Below, in pieces: positions 1 to 9,360 of a stretch of 64,000 nucleotides of DNA. The stretch lies in assembly GCF_014649955.1 (NCBI RefSeq), contig NZ_BMUA01000001.1, positions 62,001-126,000 on the forward strand, written 5' to 3'. Every line of letters starts with the position of its first letter. Within the stretch, counting starts at the first letter, position 1. The position numbers and the translations under genes are program-made. This DNA comes from Streptomyces violascens. GTDB taxonomy: Bacteria > Actinomycetota > Actinomycetes > Streptomycetales > Streptomycetaceae. The notes below the pieces were generated by a model that was given only the letters and a program-made list of their open reading frames with translations, was not told the origin of the DNA and searched no databases.

Positions 1-605
1 CGGTCGGAGTGATGTGTGAGGCCGGTGAGGTCGGTGCCAGTGTGCCGACGGCGCCAGATCGCCATCTCCAGGGCGTCGAGCGCGAGGTCGGTGTAGTGGC
101 TGGTGGCGACCTGCCAGCCGACGACCATGCGGGAGAACACATCGATGACGAAGGCCGCGTAGACCCAGCCGGAGAAAGTCCTGATGTAGGCGATGTCGGC
201 AACCCACAGGTGGTTTGGGGCAGTTGCGGTGAACTGCCGCTCGACCAGGTCGGCCGGGCGGTCGGTCTCCGGGGCCGGCCGGGTAGTGCGCGGGCTCCTG
301 GCACGGATCACCCCGCGAAGTCCTGCCAGCCGCAGGAGGCGTTCGACCGTGCAGCGGGCCACCTCGACTCCTTCGCGGACCAGAGCCGCGTGGACCTTGC
401 GGGCGCCGTAGACGCCGTAGTTGTCGGCGTGAATCTGGCATATCTCCTCGGCGAGCTGCTCGTCGCGCATGCTGCGGGCCGACGGTGGGCTGTGGGCGGC
501 GAAATAGGTGCTCGGCGCGATCGGCGCGTCTGTCTCGGCGAGGACGTCGCAGACCGGCTCGACGCCGAACGTTTCCTTGTACTGGTCGATGTAGGCGACC
601 TTCAT
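1..605 (-). CDS. IS3-family transposase OrfB (integrase core), partial
   Basis: Starts with ATG at 605-603, inside the TGA of OrfA (ATGA overlap), and runs off the left edge after 201 codons. It carries the DDE integrase core that performs strand transfer. Visible: an N-terminal HTH-like stretch containing YGVYGARKVHAAL (about residues 65-77), the first catalytic Asp in WVADIAYIRT and the second in FVIDVFSRMVVGW. The third acidic residue would lie beyond the edge. The reading frame is intact as far as it can be seen. OrfB is one frame off OrfA, the classic IS3 arrangement, in which the active enzyme is usually an OrfAB frameshift fusion. Family assignment is secure. Confidence 0.85.
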   Translation of the reverse strand, partial: MKVAYIDQYKETFGVEPVCDVLAETDAPIAPSTYFAAHSPPSARSMRDEQLAEEICQIHADNYGVYGARKVHAALVREGVEVARCTVERLLRLAGLRGVIRARSPRTTRPAPETDRPADLVERQFTATAPNHLWVADIAYIRTFSGWVYAAFVIDVFSRMVVGWQVATSHYTDLALDALEMAIWRRRHTGTDLTGLTHHSD

Positions 606-914
606 CGCAGTGGACGGTCCAGCTCCGCGGCGAAGAAGGCGGACTTCAATATCGCGTTCGCCCGCCGCAGTTCCTTCGCCTCCCGCTCCAACTCCGCGAT
701 CCGGGAGGCCTCCGCGCTGGTAGTCCCGGGCAAGGTGCCCTCGTCGATCTCAGCCCGCTTCACCCACCCACGCAGGGCCTCGGGATGTACATCGAGCTGG
801 TCGGCAATCCGCTTGATCGCACCGGACCGGCCGACCGGGTCCTTGCGGGCCTCGACGGCCAGGCGCGTAGCGCGTTCACGCAGTTCGTCGGGGTACTTAC
901 GGGGGAGCAGCCAT
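602..914 (-). pseudogene. IS3-family transposase OrfA, probably frameshifted near the N-terminus
   Basis: Encodes the small helix-turn-helix subunit that binds the terminal repeats. RKYPDELRERATRLAVEARK and a leucine-zipper-like ELEREAKELRRANAILKSAF are visible. The natural start is probably ATG at 914-912, preceded by GGAAGG. From it translation gives only MAAPP then stop. Homologues as I remember them read MAAPRKYPDELRERA, so the run of five C (901-905 on the plus strand as G) seems to hold one base too many. The open frame can only be entered from an upstream ATG at 967, inside the probable terminal repeat. A homopolymer sequencing error is the alternative. Confidence 0.7.
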
Positions 915-1066
915 GAACGGCATCCTTCCGGGACTTGATGATCTCCATCAAACCGGGGGCGATTCATGTAGTTGTGGATGGCGTCCGATCCCGGTGCAGG
1001 GCACGAGTCCCTGCCCTCGGGGCACCCATACGCGGGTTCTACGTCAAGGGTGTGCCATCGACGTGG

Positions 1067-1560
1067 TCACCGGTGGCGTTGCATCCGCCCCGCCAGGGTG
1101 TTCTCGGCACGACGCTCGTCACGCGGGAGTCGGCGGGCATCCCAGCCACCTGTGGAACTGGACTGCGAGACCTCAAGGGCCCGGCAGGAGACGGCGCGCG
1201 GCACCCGGTGACTGGCCCTCTGGTCGGTGATGAAGTCCGCAACCACCACTTGTCGTCCTTGACCCACAGGACCACCGTTTCCGTCGGGCTGATGGTGCGG
1301 TGCACGGTATCGCGCGGATGCAGATGCGGAGTAGGCGTACGCGCTGGTGATTTCCTTGGCCTGGGCGGCCATGAGAACGGCTGCCAGGTACTCCTCGGCG
1401 CGCGGCGGAGTGATCTTCCCGGCGTCATCGAAGAGGGGCGGCGGGGTGATCGGGGAGTACGGCCCAAGGTCTGCGCCCATCGCGCCGGCAGTGGTGATCG
1501 CGGTCCGCGATCGTGCGCCACTGCCGAAAGCGATCAAGAGTCCGCAGGGGCTGCCGCAGT
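1067..1560 (-). pseudogene. unidentified frameshifted gene remnant
   Basis: Two adjacent minus-strand frames give protein-like segments that join only across a frameshift near 1325-1345: ITPPRAEEYLAAVLMAAQAK then, in another frame, DTVHRTISPTETVVLWVKDD and KWWLR. Codon use in both fits coding DNA, but no start or complete domain is visible and I do not recognise the family. It lies just outside the IS3 end, so disruption by the element is possible. Confidence 0.35.
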
Positions 1561-1884
1561 CCAACCAGCTGGTTGTCGAGGTGATGTCCCGGGCCTTGGC
1601 CAGGATCCTCGCTTGCACAGTTCCTGCATAGGAATTGATCCCACTTTGTCAGTATCGTTTTCGCCGCAACGCCAGAGTCGGTCTCATCGGCAGGGCAAAT
1701 CCCGTGGAGGCGCGGGTGATGGGCGGGCGTGACACCCGACGGCTCGGCCGGCCGTGCGGGGCCGTCGCTGCTCGGCCTCACCCCGCAGCAGCGAGTGCTC
1801 ATCGAATTCGCTCCTTCGGGTGGCGATCGGCTCCGACAGCCGGGAACAGGCCGCCGAGTCCGCCGGCGCTGGCACGATGACCCG

Positions 1885-2793
1885 GTGGACACCACGGACA
1901 TCGCGGCGCAGCGCGACCAGGTCGGATACGTGCTGCGCAAGCTTCCCCAAGTAACTCTGCTGTTTTGGGCGTTGAAGATGGTGGCGGTGACCCTGGGGGA
2001 GACCGCCGGCGACCTGCTGGGCATCACTTTCGGGCTCGGCTACGTGACGACGGCCCTGCTGTTCCTGGCCTTCCTTACGGCCGTCGCGGTAGCCCAGGTG
2101 CGGGCCGGGCGCTTCCACCCGGCCCTGTACTGGGCGGTGATCCTTGGCACCAGCATGATCGGCACCGAGATCTCCGACTTCCTCAACCGCGGCTTCGGGC
2201 ACGGCAGCGCCCCCGACGGCATCGGCTACGCCTGGGGCGCGGCCCTTCTCACCGGCCTGCTCGCCGGGGTGTTCGCGATGTGGTGGCGCACCGGGCAGAC
2301 CCTCGACGTGGAGAACATCACCAGCCGCCACGGGGAGGTCCTGTACTGGATCGCCATCCTCGTCTCCAACACCCTGGGCACCTCCAGCGGCGACTGGCTG
2401 GCCGACGACACCGGGCTGGGATTCCGCAACGCTTTCTTCCTGATCGCAGCGATCATGCTGCTGATCGTCGCGGCATACCGGTTCACCGCCGCCAACCGGA
2501 CCGTGCTGTTCTGGCTCGCCTTCATCCTGACCAGGCCGCTGGGTGCCGCGGGCGGCGACTCACTGACCAAGCCGACCGCCCAGGGCGGCCTCGGCTGGGG
2601 AACGCTGTGGGGATCGGTGGCGTTGCTCGGTTCGCTCACCGCGTTGGTCGCCTGCCAGATCTGGCAGGTCCACCGGCATCCGCTGGCTCCGCTCCCGGCC
2701 CCGTGCGACCGCCGTACCGGCCTGCCCCAGCGCCCCAACGCCGACCCAGCGACCGGCGATTCGGTGCGGAAGCCGACCCCGACACAGATCTGA
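1885..2793 (+). CDS. multi-pass membrane protein, COG4705 type
   Basis: About 302 residues from GTG 1885; an upstream in-frame start at 1729 would add 52 low-complexity residues, and neither start has a clear ribosome site. The body contains about eight hydrophobic helices in internal repeats. Each repeat opens with a short polar motif of the type K(x)3VTLGETAGD, SNTLGTSSGDWLADD or TRPLGAAGGDSL. This repeated G-E/T-x-x-G-D pattern is characteristic of uncharacterised membrane-anchored proteins grouped as COG4705. Transport or signalling roles are unproven. It is the only intact gene between the IS3 element and the helicase wreck. The C-terminal 40 residues are Pro/Arg-rich and probably cytoplasmic. 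Confidence 0.7.
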   Translation: MDTTDIAAQRDQVGYVLRKLPQVTLLFWALKMVAVTLGETAGDLLGITFGLGYVTTALLFLAFLTAVAVAQVRAGRFHPALYWAVILGTSMIGTEISDFLNRGFGHGSAPDGIGYAWGAALLTGLLAGVFAMWWRTGQTLDVENITSRHGEVLYWIAILVSNTLGTSSGDWLADDTGLGFRNAFFLIAAIMLLIVAAYRFTAANRTVLFWLAFILTRPLGAAGGDSLTKPTAQGGLGWGTLWGSVALLGSLTALVACQIWQVHRHPLAPLPAPCDRRTGLPQRPNADPATGDSVRKPTPTQI

Positions 2794-2819
2794 GTTCCAC
2801 GCCCGGCAGCGCGGGGCGT

Positions 2820-3062
2820 CAGAAATCTGTCGTCCGCCAGCTGCGATGTCGCCGCTGGGGGGCGTCGAACTCAATCGTCCAGCGCGTCCAGTCGCCCTCG
2901 CTGGTCGCCAGGATCACGAGCTCGTCCGCGACGGGGCCGGGGAGAACTCCGGCCAGAGAGGGGCCGGGAGCTGGTCGGCTCAGCACTGGCGGGGGCGGAA
3001 GAATGCGTGGCCGAGCGCCCCGAGGAGCAGCGTGGTATCCACGCCGGTCTCCAGGTCGAAGG
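2820..3062 (-). pseudogene. minus-strand remnant of an unidentified gene
   Basis: Two short minus-strand stretches in different frames look coding: FDLETGVDTTLLLGALGHAF ending at a stop near 2981, and DELVILATSEGDWTRWTIEF further downstream. They could be one gene broken by frameshift, truncated where the plus-strand helicase remnant begins. No family recognised. Confidence 0.25.
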
Positions 3063-4690
3063 TCTCGGGCAAAGAAGCCCGGCGGGGCCGGCGCCTGGCA
3101 CTCCTGCAGACCGCCCTCCTCGAGCACGCCGCCGCCCCACAACCTCAAGCCCGTCATGACGTTCCACCAGAAGGTCGAGGAAGCCGCCGCGTTCGCGGAC
3201 AAGCTGCCCGAGACCGCCGCCGAGCCGTACGCCAACGAGACGTCCGACGAAGCCCTGGCGAGGGCGGAGGCAGTGCCGAAGTCGTCGATCGACGCGGAAC
3301 TGTACGACCGGGAAGCCGGCCGCCACGTGCCGCCGGACCGGGTGTGGTCGGCATGGCTGTGCGGCGACCACCTCGTCGCCGAACGCCGCGAAGTCCTGCG
3401 CCAGTTCGCAGGCGGCATCAACGAGGACAACCGGCGCGTGCACCGGGCCTTCCTCGCCAGCTGCCGCGTCCTCGGAGAAGGCATCTGCATCACCGGCGAA
3501 CGAGGCTTCGAACCGTCTGCTTCGCAGACACCCGCGGCTCCCCAGGTCGAGATCGTCCAGAACATCGGCCGCGCACTCCGACTCAACAAGGACGGCACCA
3601 CCAAGGTCGCGCGCATCATCGTGCCGGTGTTCCTGGAACCCGGGGAGGGCCCGAAGGACATGGTCGCCTCTGCCTCGTTCCGCCCCCTGGTAGCCGTCCT
3701 CCAGGGCCTGCGCTCGCACGATGAGCGCCTGGTCGAGCAGCTCGCCTCCCGTACGCTCACCGGCGGGAAACGCAAAGTACACGTCCGGCGCGATGAGGAC
3801 GCGCGGATCGTCGGGGCCAGCGGCGAAGGCGACAGCGAGGACCAGGAGGACGGCACCCAAGTCGCTGCCGAAGCAGCCCTGCTCCACTTCTCCAGCCCCA
3901 GGTACGCGGCGACCATCGCGGTGTTCCTGCGCACCCGGGTCTACCGGCCGGAATCGCTCGTCTGGCTGGAGGGCTACCAAGCCCTGCTCCGCTGGCGGAA
4001 GAAGAACCAGATCACCGGCGTCCACGCCGTGCCGTACGACACAGAGACCGAAGTCGGCGTCACAAGGACTTCCCCCTCGGCCGATGGGTCCACCAGCAGC
4101 GCAAGGCGCTGAGAGCCGGGGAACTCGAGGAACGGCGCAAGACAATGCTCGACGCGCCGGAGGCCGGGATGGTGTGGGAGCCGGGCGAGGAGGCGTGGGA
4201 GGCCAAGCTGGCCGCCCTGCGGTCCTTCCGGCGCGGCGGGCGACCGGGCACCTCGCGCGCCGGCAGGACGTCGTCTGGGGCGAGGACGACCAGATGGTCC
4301 CCCTCGGACAGCACCTCGCCAACCTCCGCCGCAAGGGCGGCCTCGGCAAGGACCCGAAGCGGGCCGCCGCACGCGCGGAGCAACTGACCACGATCGACGC
4401 CGACTGGAACTGCCCCCAGCCACTCAACTGGCAACGCCACTACGCCGTCCTGCGCGATCTCACCGAAACCGACGGACACCTCCCCGACCTCGCACCCGGC
4501 GCCACCTTCGACAGCGACGACCTCGGCAAGTGGCTGGCGCAGCAGAAACAGCCGGCCACCTGGGCGCAACTTCTCCCCGAACAACCGGAACGGCTGACTG
4601 CCCTGGGCATCAAGCCTGTTGAGGCCCCGCCACCCACGCCGGCGGCAATGCCCGCGGCGAAGGGGCAGGGAAAGGCTCACCAGCATTCCA
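3040..4690 (+). pseudogene. superfamily II helicase with helicase-associated domains, multiply frameshifted
   Basis: Only the C-terminal half remains of a DEAD/DEAH-type helicase with repeated helicase-associated (HA) domains, common near Streptomyces chromosome ends and on plasmids. Visible: LKPVMTFHQKVEEAAAFADK (~3148), a helicase motif V-VI region ending QVEIVQNIGRALR, then HA-like blocks PLGRWVHQQRKALRAGELEE and VPLGQHLANLRRKGGLGKDP. The frame changes at least at ~3145, ~3510 and ~3535 (the CFADTRGS segment is read only in another frame), ~4062 and ~4232. The N-terminal ATPase motifs (Walker A, DEAH) are absent. It is clearly non-functional; confidence in the family is high. Confidence 0.8.
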
Positions 4691-4831
4691 GAGAGGTCTT
4701 GCGGCACTCGCACAGTGGGGGGAACGGGAAGGCGCCCACCGGCCCGTACCCCGCGGCCATGCCGAAGAGATCACGGTCGACGGAGAGATCGAGCCAGGTC
4801 GTTGAACCGCTCGTACATCGCGGGGCACAGA

Positions 4832-4862
4832 GAGACCCCGGGCCTCAGATGCCCGGGGTCTC
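4832..4862. terminator. hairpin terminator between helicase fragments
   Basis: Perfect 12-bp stem GAGACCCCGGGC / GCCCGGGGTCTC with a 7-nt loop CTCAGAT. No U-run, as usual in actinomycetes. It separates the two helicase-associated remnants. Confidence 0.6.
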
Positions 4863-4894
4863 ATACGTCGTCCTGCGGGCTACCAGCGACGCAG

Positions 4895-5225
4895 GTTCTT
4901 GACGAGTTCACGGTGCCACTCGGTGCGGCGCGGAACGTACTCATCGGGCGCCGTGCCGAGAGCGACGGCCTGGAACACCCGGAGTGGGAGGCCGCATTGA
5001 AGGCGATCGACGAGGACTGGAACCCCGACTGGACTGCGGAGTGGCCGAGGAACAACGCCGCGCTGCCGGAGCTGGTGCGTGACGAGGAAGGCCCGGCGGA
5101 GGTCCTGCCGGGTTCACCGTGCACGGGATGGACGTGGCAAGTGGCTGGCCCGGCAGCGGAAACCCGAGGTGTGGGCGGCCCTGGCGGAGGGGCAGCGCGA
5201 GCGCCACCACGGGGCAAAGGCTCTT
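4895..5225 (+). pseudogene. second helicase-associated-domain fragment
   Basis: In one frame it reads HPEWEAALKAIDEDWNPDW followed by TAEWPRNNAALPELV. After a frameshift near 5100 it continues in another frame as GKWLARQRKPEVWAALAEGQ. Both are typical of HA domains (W at fixed spacing, GKWL..Q). It could be the far C-terminus of the same helicase separated by an insertion carrying the 4832-4862 hairpin, or part of a second copy. No start codon or complete domain. Confidence 0.55.
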
Positions 5226-5310
5226 TGGTTGCGGCACGAGTTGACAGTTCCGTCGCCAACGGCCAGTGCGTACACCCCGGCGTGGCAGGGTCAACGCTCT
5301 CCGCTCGACG

Positions 5311-5823
5311 CTATACGCCGGTGGTGCCGTCGATGCGTTCCCGGAGCAGGTCGGCGTGGCCGTTGTGGCGGGCGTACTCCTCGATCATGTGGACGTAGAT
5401 CCAGCGGAGGCTGACGTCCTGTTCCATGAAGCGGCCGGTGTCGGTCAGGGCACGGTCGGCGCAGTGCTCGCGGGCGCGGGCGATTTCCGCGTGCCAGGTG
5501 GCAAGAGCGTTGTGCAGGGTGGCGCCCTGGGCCAGGGCGAAGCCGCCGTCGGGGCCATCCGGGTCGGCCTGCGGGTCGTAGATGGGCGGGGCCTGTTCTC
5601 CAGCCAGCACTCGGCGGAACCAGTTCCGCTCCACCTCGGCCATGTGCTGGACAAGACCGGTCAGAGTGAAGCCGGACGGCGGCACGGACGCGACAGCGGC
5701 CTGCTCATCGTCCAGGCCCTCGCACTTCATGGCGAGTGTCGTGCGGTGAAAGTCAAGCCAGCTTTCGAGCGTGGTGCGCTCGTCGGCATTCAGGGGCGGC
5801 ACAGGGCGTTCGACGGTACTCAT
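5311..5823 (-). CDS. DinB-like (DUF664) putative metal-dependent protein
   Basis: 170 residues, full length for the DinB/DUF664 family, four-helix proteins that bind a divalent metal. Several actinobacterial members are mycothiol-dependent S-transferases. The metal-ligand helices are visible: [14 protein letters not shown] with His60, and [18 protein letters not shown] at 145-162. A single intact gene surrounded by pseudogenes, with no operon partner. The substrate cannot be told from sequence. Start ATG 5823 gives the expected N-terminus. Confidence 0.85.
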   Translation of the reverse strand: MSTVERPVPPLNADERTTLESWLDFHRTTLAMKCEGLDDEQAAVASVPPSGFTLTGLVQHMAEVERNWFRRVLAGEQAPPIYDPQADPDGPDGGFALAQGATLHNALATWHAEIARAREHCADRALTDTGRFMEQDVSLRWIYVHMIEEYARHNGHADLLRERIDGTTGV

Positions 5824-5866
5824 CGGTCAATTATCGCCAGCAGCCGAACCCGTTGGCAGGCGCGCC

Positions 5867-6169
5867 TCACAGCAGGGCGAACGGTGCTTGATGCGGCACC
5901 AGGTGGCCGATGGCTCCGGCCCCGATCCACTCGTCCCGCCTGCGGCGGATCGTGGTCGCCGAGCACGACTTGTCTGCGACCCGCTCGTGGCCCATCCCCG
6001 ACACCAGCGCCAGGACCAGGACCAGGACCAGGACCAGCTTGTCAAAGACCGTCTCGTCCGCGATCCGCGGCCGATGACAGCTCAGCGGGTGAGCGTCCTC
6101 ACGATCCGGGAGCAGCGCGAGGAACTCCTCACGGATCGGGTCGATGACGGACGCAGGCACGACAGCCAC
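5867..6169 (-). pseudogene. IS5-type transposase, N-terminal fragment
   Basis: Resembles the N-terminus of Streptomyces IS5-group transposases: SVIDPIREEFLALLPDR, IADETVFDKLVLVLV, a degenerate helical segment and SATTIRRRRDEWIGAGAIG. The frame ends after ~100 residues without any DDE motif. The middle contains an Leu-Val repeat encoded by a CCAGGA microsatellite (6010-6037), which probably expanded after inactivation. No terminal repeats found. Confidence 0.6.
6010..6037. repeat. hexanucleotide microsatellite (CCAGGA)4
   Basis: Four perfect CCAGGA units plus CCAG, inside the transposase fragment, coding for alternating Leu-Val on the minus strand. Confidence 0.9.
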
Positions 6170-6275
6170 ACCTTCTCCTAAAGATCGCAGAGCGTGAGCA
6201 CCTCCATGATCATGAAGAGAGTGGCTGCCATGCCGCCCTGTTCCTCGTGTCCATGACCTATATCGGCAGACGCTC

Positions 6276-7055
6276 CTAGCCGCGCAGGTGCAGCCCGAAA
6301 CCCGTGCGGCCCGCGGGCTCCAGGCCCTCCTTCAGGTGCAGCGAGGGGATCTCGTAGTCGCCGAAGTTCTGCCGCCGGAATGCGACCGGCTCGGTCGACT
6401 CCAGGGTGAGCAGGCGCTGCTCCCATGCCTTGGCAACGTCCGGGTACTCCTCAGCGGTCATCCGGTCGGTGCCGTACAGCACGAACGGCGGCAGCACCTC
6501 GATGCCCGGGTAGTAGAGGATGCCGTGCTGGATCGGGAACAGCAGATCGTCGATGGGGCCGTTGATCCCGCGAGCGGCGTAGTGCGACTCCGGGCCGCCG
6601 GTCGTCACCGACAGCAGAGCCTTCCGGCCCGCGAGGGTGCCTTCGCCGAAGCGCTCACCATACTTGGTGTCGCTGTGCTCGCCGACGCCGTACGCGAAGC
6701 GGTAGGTGAACACCCGGTCCACCCAGCCCTTGAGGATCGCGGGCATCGTGTACCACCACAGCGGGAACTGGAAGATGATCGTGTCGGCCCACAGCAGCTT
6801 CTCCTGCTCGGCGAGGACGTCCGGGGTGAGCGCCCCGGTGTCGAAGGCCCGGCCCGAGTCCAGAGCGACCTTCAGCGGGCGTGAGGCGTGGGGGCCGTAG
6901 TCCGCGGCGTCCACGACCGCCTTCCAGTTCATCGCGTACAGATCACTCACCCGCACCTCGTGCCCGGCGCCCTCCAACGTGGACACCGCGAGGTCCTTCA
7001 GCGAGCTGTTGAGCGACTTCGGCTCCGGGTGGGCGTGGACGATCAGCGTCTTCAT
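6276..7055 (-). CDS. NAD(P)H-dependent quinone oxidoreductase, flavodoxin-2 family
   Basis: 259 residues, complete. FAD/FMN enzyme of the NQO1/MdaB/KefF type that makes two-electron reductions of quinones or nitro compounds in the cytoplasm. The start MKTLIVHAHPEPKSLNSSL is the family flavin phosphate-binding motif. FQFPLWWYTMPAILKGW around residues 95-111 is the second signature. ATG 7055 has AAGGAG at a good distance. It is transcribed divergently from an XRE regulator 141 bp away, the usual arrangement for this regulator class, so quinone- or electrophile-responsive control by that neighbour is likely (inference). Confidence 0.9.
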   Translation of the reverse strand: MKTLIVHAHPEPKSLNSSLKDLAVSTLEGAGHEVRVSDLYAMNWKAVVDAADYGPHASRPLKVALDSGRAFDTGALTPDVLAEQEKLLWADTIIFQFPLWWYTMPAILKGWVDRVFTYRFAYGVGEHSDTKYGERFGEGTLAGRKALLSVTTGGPESHYAARGINGPIDDLLFPIQHGILYYPGIEVLPPFVLYGTDRMTAEEYPDVAKAWEQRLLTLESTEPVAFRRQNFGDYEIPSLHLKEGLEPAGRTGFGLHLRG

Positions 7056-7196
7056 GGGAACAACTCCTTCGGATCGGATGCCGTCGATCCTGGCCGCTGC
7101 GGCGCCCGTCGTTCAGGGACGCCTCTTCCGTCGGACGGGACTTCCTGGTACTGGCAGAGCCACCTTCACCAGCTTCAGCGAAGCCATACTGGGGGC

Positions 7197-8045
7197 ATGG
7201 ACGATCTTGCAGGCTTCCTGCGCACCCGGCGCTCCCGAGTCGACCCGGCAGCCGTCGGCATTCCCATCGACAGCCGCCGCCGGGTCGCGGGGCTGCGCCG
7301 CGAAGAGGTCGCCCACCTGTCCGGAGTCAGCGTCGACTACTACGTGCGCCTGGAACAGGGCCGCGCAACGCAGCCCTCCGAGCAGGTCCTCGACGCGCTC
7401 GCCCGCGTCCTCGGCCTCGACGAGACCGAACGCGGACACCTCGACCGGCTCGCCCGGCACCCCCGCCGCCGCGCGAAGGCACCGAACGGGCGGGTCCGGC
7501 CGGAGCTGCTGCGCGTCCTCGACCTGGTCACCGACGCACCCGCGCTGATCATGAACCACCGCCTGGACGTGCTCGCCGGGAACCGCCTCGCGGGGCTCCT
7601 CTTCGGCAGGCCGATGCCGGGCCTGAACACCGCCCGGCACATCTTCCTCGAGGAGGCCGAGCGCGGCCTCTACGCGGACTGGGAGACCTGCACGCTCGAC
7701 GCGGTCGGGCACCTGCGCCTGGCCACCGGCACTTACCCCGAGGACACCCGACTGGCCTCGCTGATCGGCGAGTTGGCGATCGGCAGCGAGCGCTTCCGTC
7801 GCCTCTGGGCCCGCGCGGACGTGCGCGCCCGCACCCATGGACGCAAGGCATACCGGCACCCGCTGGTCGGACTGCTGGAACTGCACCAGGAGAACTTCGC
7901 GCTACCGGACGAATCGGGCATGGAGTTGCTCGTGCTGTCCGCAGCCCCCGGCAGCCCCACCGAGGACGGGCTGCGCCTTCTCACAAGCCTGGGCGCGGAC
8001 AGCGGTGACGCGCATCCGACAGTGAACGCTCAGATCCGCGAATAA
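7197..8045 (+). CDS. XRE-family regulator with MmyB-like ligand-binding domain
   Basis: 282 residues. N-terminal helix-turn-helix about residues 8-70, with RRVAGLRREEVAHLSGVS and DYYVRLEQGR. The rest matches the MmyB-like PAS-fold domain found on actinobacterial regulators (LLRVLDLVTDAPALIMNHRL; HPLVGLLELHQENFALPD near the C-terminus). ATG 7197 begins MDDLAGFLRTRRSRV, the conserved family N-terminus, so upstream in-frame starts are rejected. It is divergent from the NQO-type oxidoreductase and is the likely regulator of that gene and of itself. Confidence 0.9.
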   Translation: MDDLAGFLRTRRSRVDPAAVGIPIDSRRRVAGLRREEVAHLSGVSVDYYVRLEQGRATQPSEQVLDALARVLGLDETERGHLDRLARHPRRRAKAPNGRVRPELLRVLDLVTDAPALIMNHRLDVLAGNRLAGLLFGRPMPGLNTARHIFLEEAERGLYADWETCTLDAVGHLRLATGTYPEDTRLASLIGELAIGSERFRRLWARADVRARTHGRKAYRHPLVGLLELHQENFALPDESGMELLVLSAAPGSPTEDGLRLLTSLGADSGDAHPTVNAQIRE

Positions 8046-8155
8046 CAAGCTCCGCCGCCGCACCGAACGACGGCGCGTCTACGTCGAGTTCTGCCTCGCC
8101 CTGGCCACCGCCATCATCACCGTGCGTAGCCTCATCCGCCGGGCCTGGCCACGGG

Positions 8156-8836
8156 GTCGCCTTCTATTATCTGGCACCCAGCGAGGACCTGTCGCGCCCC
8201 GGGACGGTCTGGTGGCCGCTGACGGCCGCGCCGGACACGCCGACCCCGACGTGTACGGTGCCGAGCACGATGTTCCAGGAAGGCGCCTCGGGGCATCACC
8301 TGCAGCTGTGCGTGACGACCCTCAACACCGCCACCCTCAACCGGTTCCAACGGCTGTCGTACGAGCTGCACTTGGGGCACTGCGAAGGGTGGCGCCTGTA
8401 CGCCGAGCGGCTGATGGACGAGCTGGGGTACTTCGCTGACCCGGTGCGCCGGCTGGGGATGCCGGCCGGCGGTCAGCAGCTGCGCGCCGCGCGGGTGGTG
8501 CTGGGCATCGGGCTGCACCTGCGGCTTCCGATCCCCGCGGGCACCGGGTTCCATGAGGGTGAACGGTGGACGCCGCAGCTGGGCCGCGAGTTCCTCACTG
8601 AGCACTGCGGGCTGAGCCTTGCGGGGTTCGTCGAGTTCGAGATCGACCGGTATCTGGGGCGCGCCGGGTAGGCCCTCGCCTACGAGCTGGGGGAAAAGGT
8701 GTGGCTGGAGGCGCGGGACGCGGCCCGCCGTCGCGACGGCGCCGCATTCGACCTCGAGCAGTTCCACCAACAGGCCCTGGACCTGGGGCCGATGGGCTTG
8801 GACCTGCTGCGCGCCCAGCTGACCGACAAGAACTGA
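8156..8836 (+). pseudogene. DUF885 protein, 5'-truncated with an in-frame amber stop
   Basis: One continuous frame covers the C-terminal third of a DUF885 (putative peptidase-like) protein: YYLAPSEDLSRPGTVWW, MFQEGASGHHLQ (the family H-E-G..GHH metal-type motif, first His replaced by Gln), GHCEGWRLYAERLMDELGY and GERWTPQLGREFL. Translation stops at TAG 8669-8671, yet the same frame continues with ALAYELGEKVWLEARDAARR to TGA 8834-8836. Homologues I recall have Gln at that point, so CAG to TAG is the simplest explanation. The N-terminal two thirds are missing. Confidence 0.8.
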
Positions 8837-9360
8837 CCATGCTGATTGCTGTGGCTCCGTTCGGGGCTCTGCCCCCTGAACAGTCCCGCGCTCGGCTGTC
8901 TTTGGTGGGATTCGTCGGCCATCCGGGCGGAACCGCAGCGCACATGGCCAGTCGGGCATATGTGACTTCTTGGGAGGCCGCGCTCGCACGGCGGACAGCC
9001 CACAGCGGGGCCGGGAGACACTGGCGCCGCAGTGGCTGCTTCCTGACCTCCGGCTGCGTCACCGTCGTCGAGGTTGACCGCCTTGGCCTCAAAGCCCGCC
9101 GGGGCAACGGCAATTCCCACCCGGTGGACACCCATGTCGCCGCACGGGCAAGCCGGTCGACCTCATGGCCCGGTTCCCGGTTGACGGTCTCCCCCGATCT
9201 GGAACGCCCTACCAGGGTCAGGCTGCACAGGCTCGCCCGCCGCTACCAGCGGTCGGCCGGCTGGAAGGATTCCCGCTCATCTCCGAGACGGTCGCGCCTC
9301 CTCTGTCGGACACGTGGGAGGCAGGGCGTCCGCAAGGTCTGGAGGCCGAGCGTCTGCCTT
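8837..9360. other. no convincing gene
   Basis: About 520 bp between the DUF885 remnant and the HxlR gene. Several open frames exist on both strands, but none has a ribosome site, recognisable domain or composition distinct from out-of-frame noise. Probably decayed DNA. Confidence 0.5.

Larger units (their letters stand above)
1..966 (-). mobile_element. IS3-family insertion sequence, cut by the left window edge
   Basis: OrfA and OrfB of an IS3-type element lie on the minus strand with the usual small 4-nt overlap. The outer end is probably near 966, where the minus strand reads TGAATCGCCCCCGGTTTGAT. From memory this resembles terminal repeats of Streptomyces IS3 elements. The other terminal repeat and any target duplication lie outside the window, so element completeness cannot be judged. 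OrfA appears frameshifted, so transposition competence is doubtful. Confidence 0.75.

Noticed and set aside
6010..6037. possible CRISPR-like or VNTR array
   Set aside because: Only four contiguous 6-bp units without spacers; a simple microsatellite.
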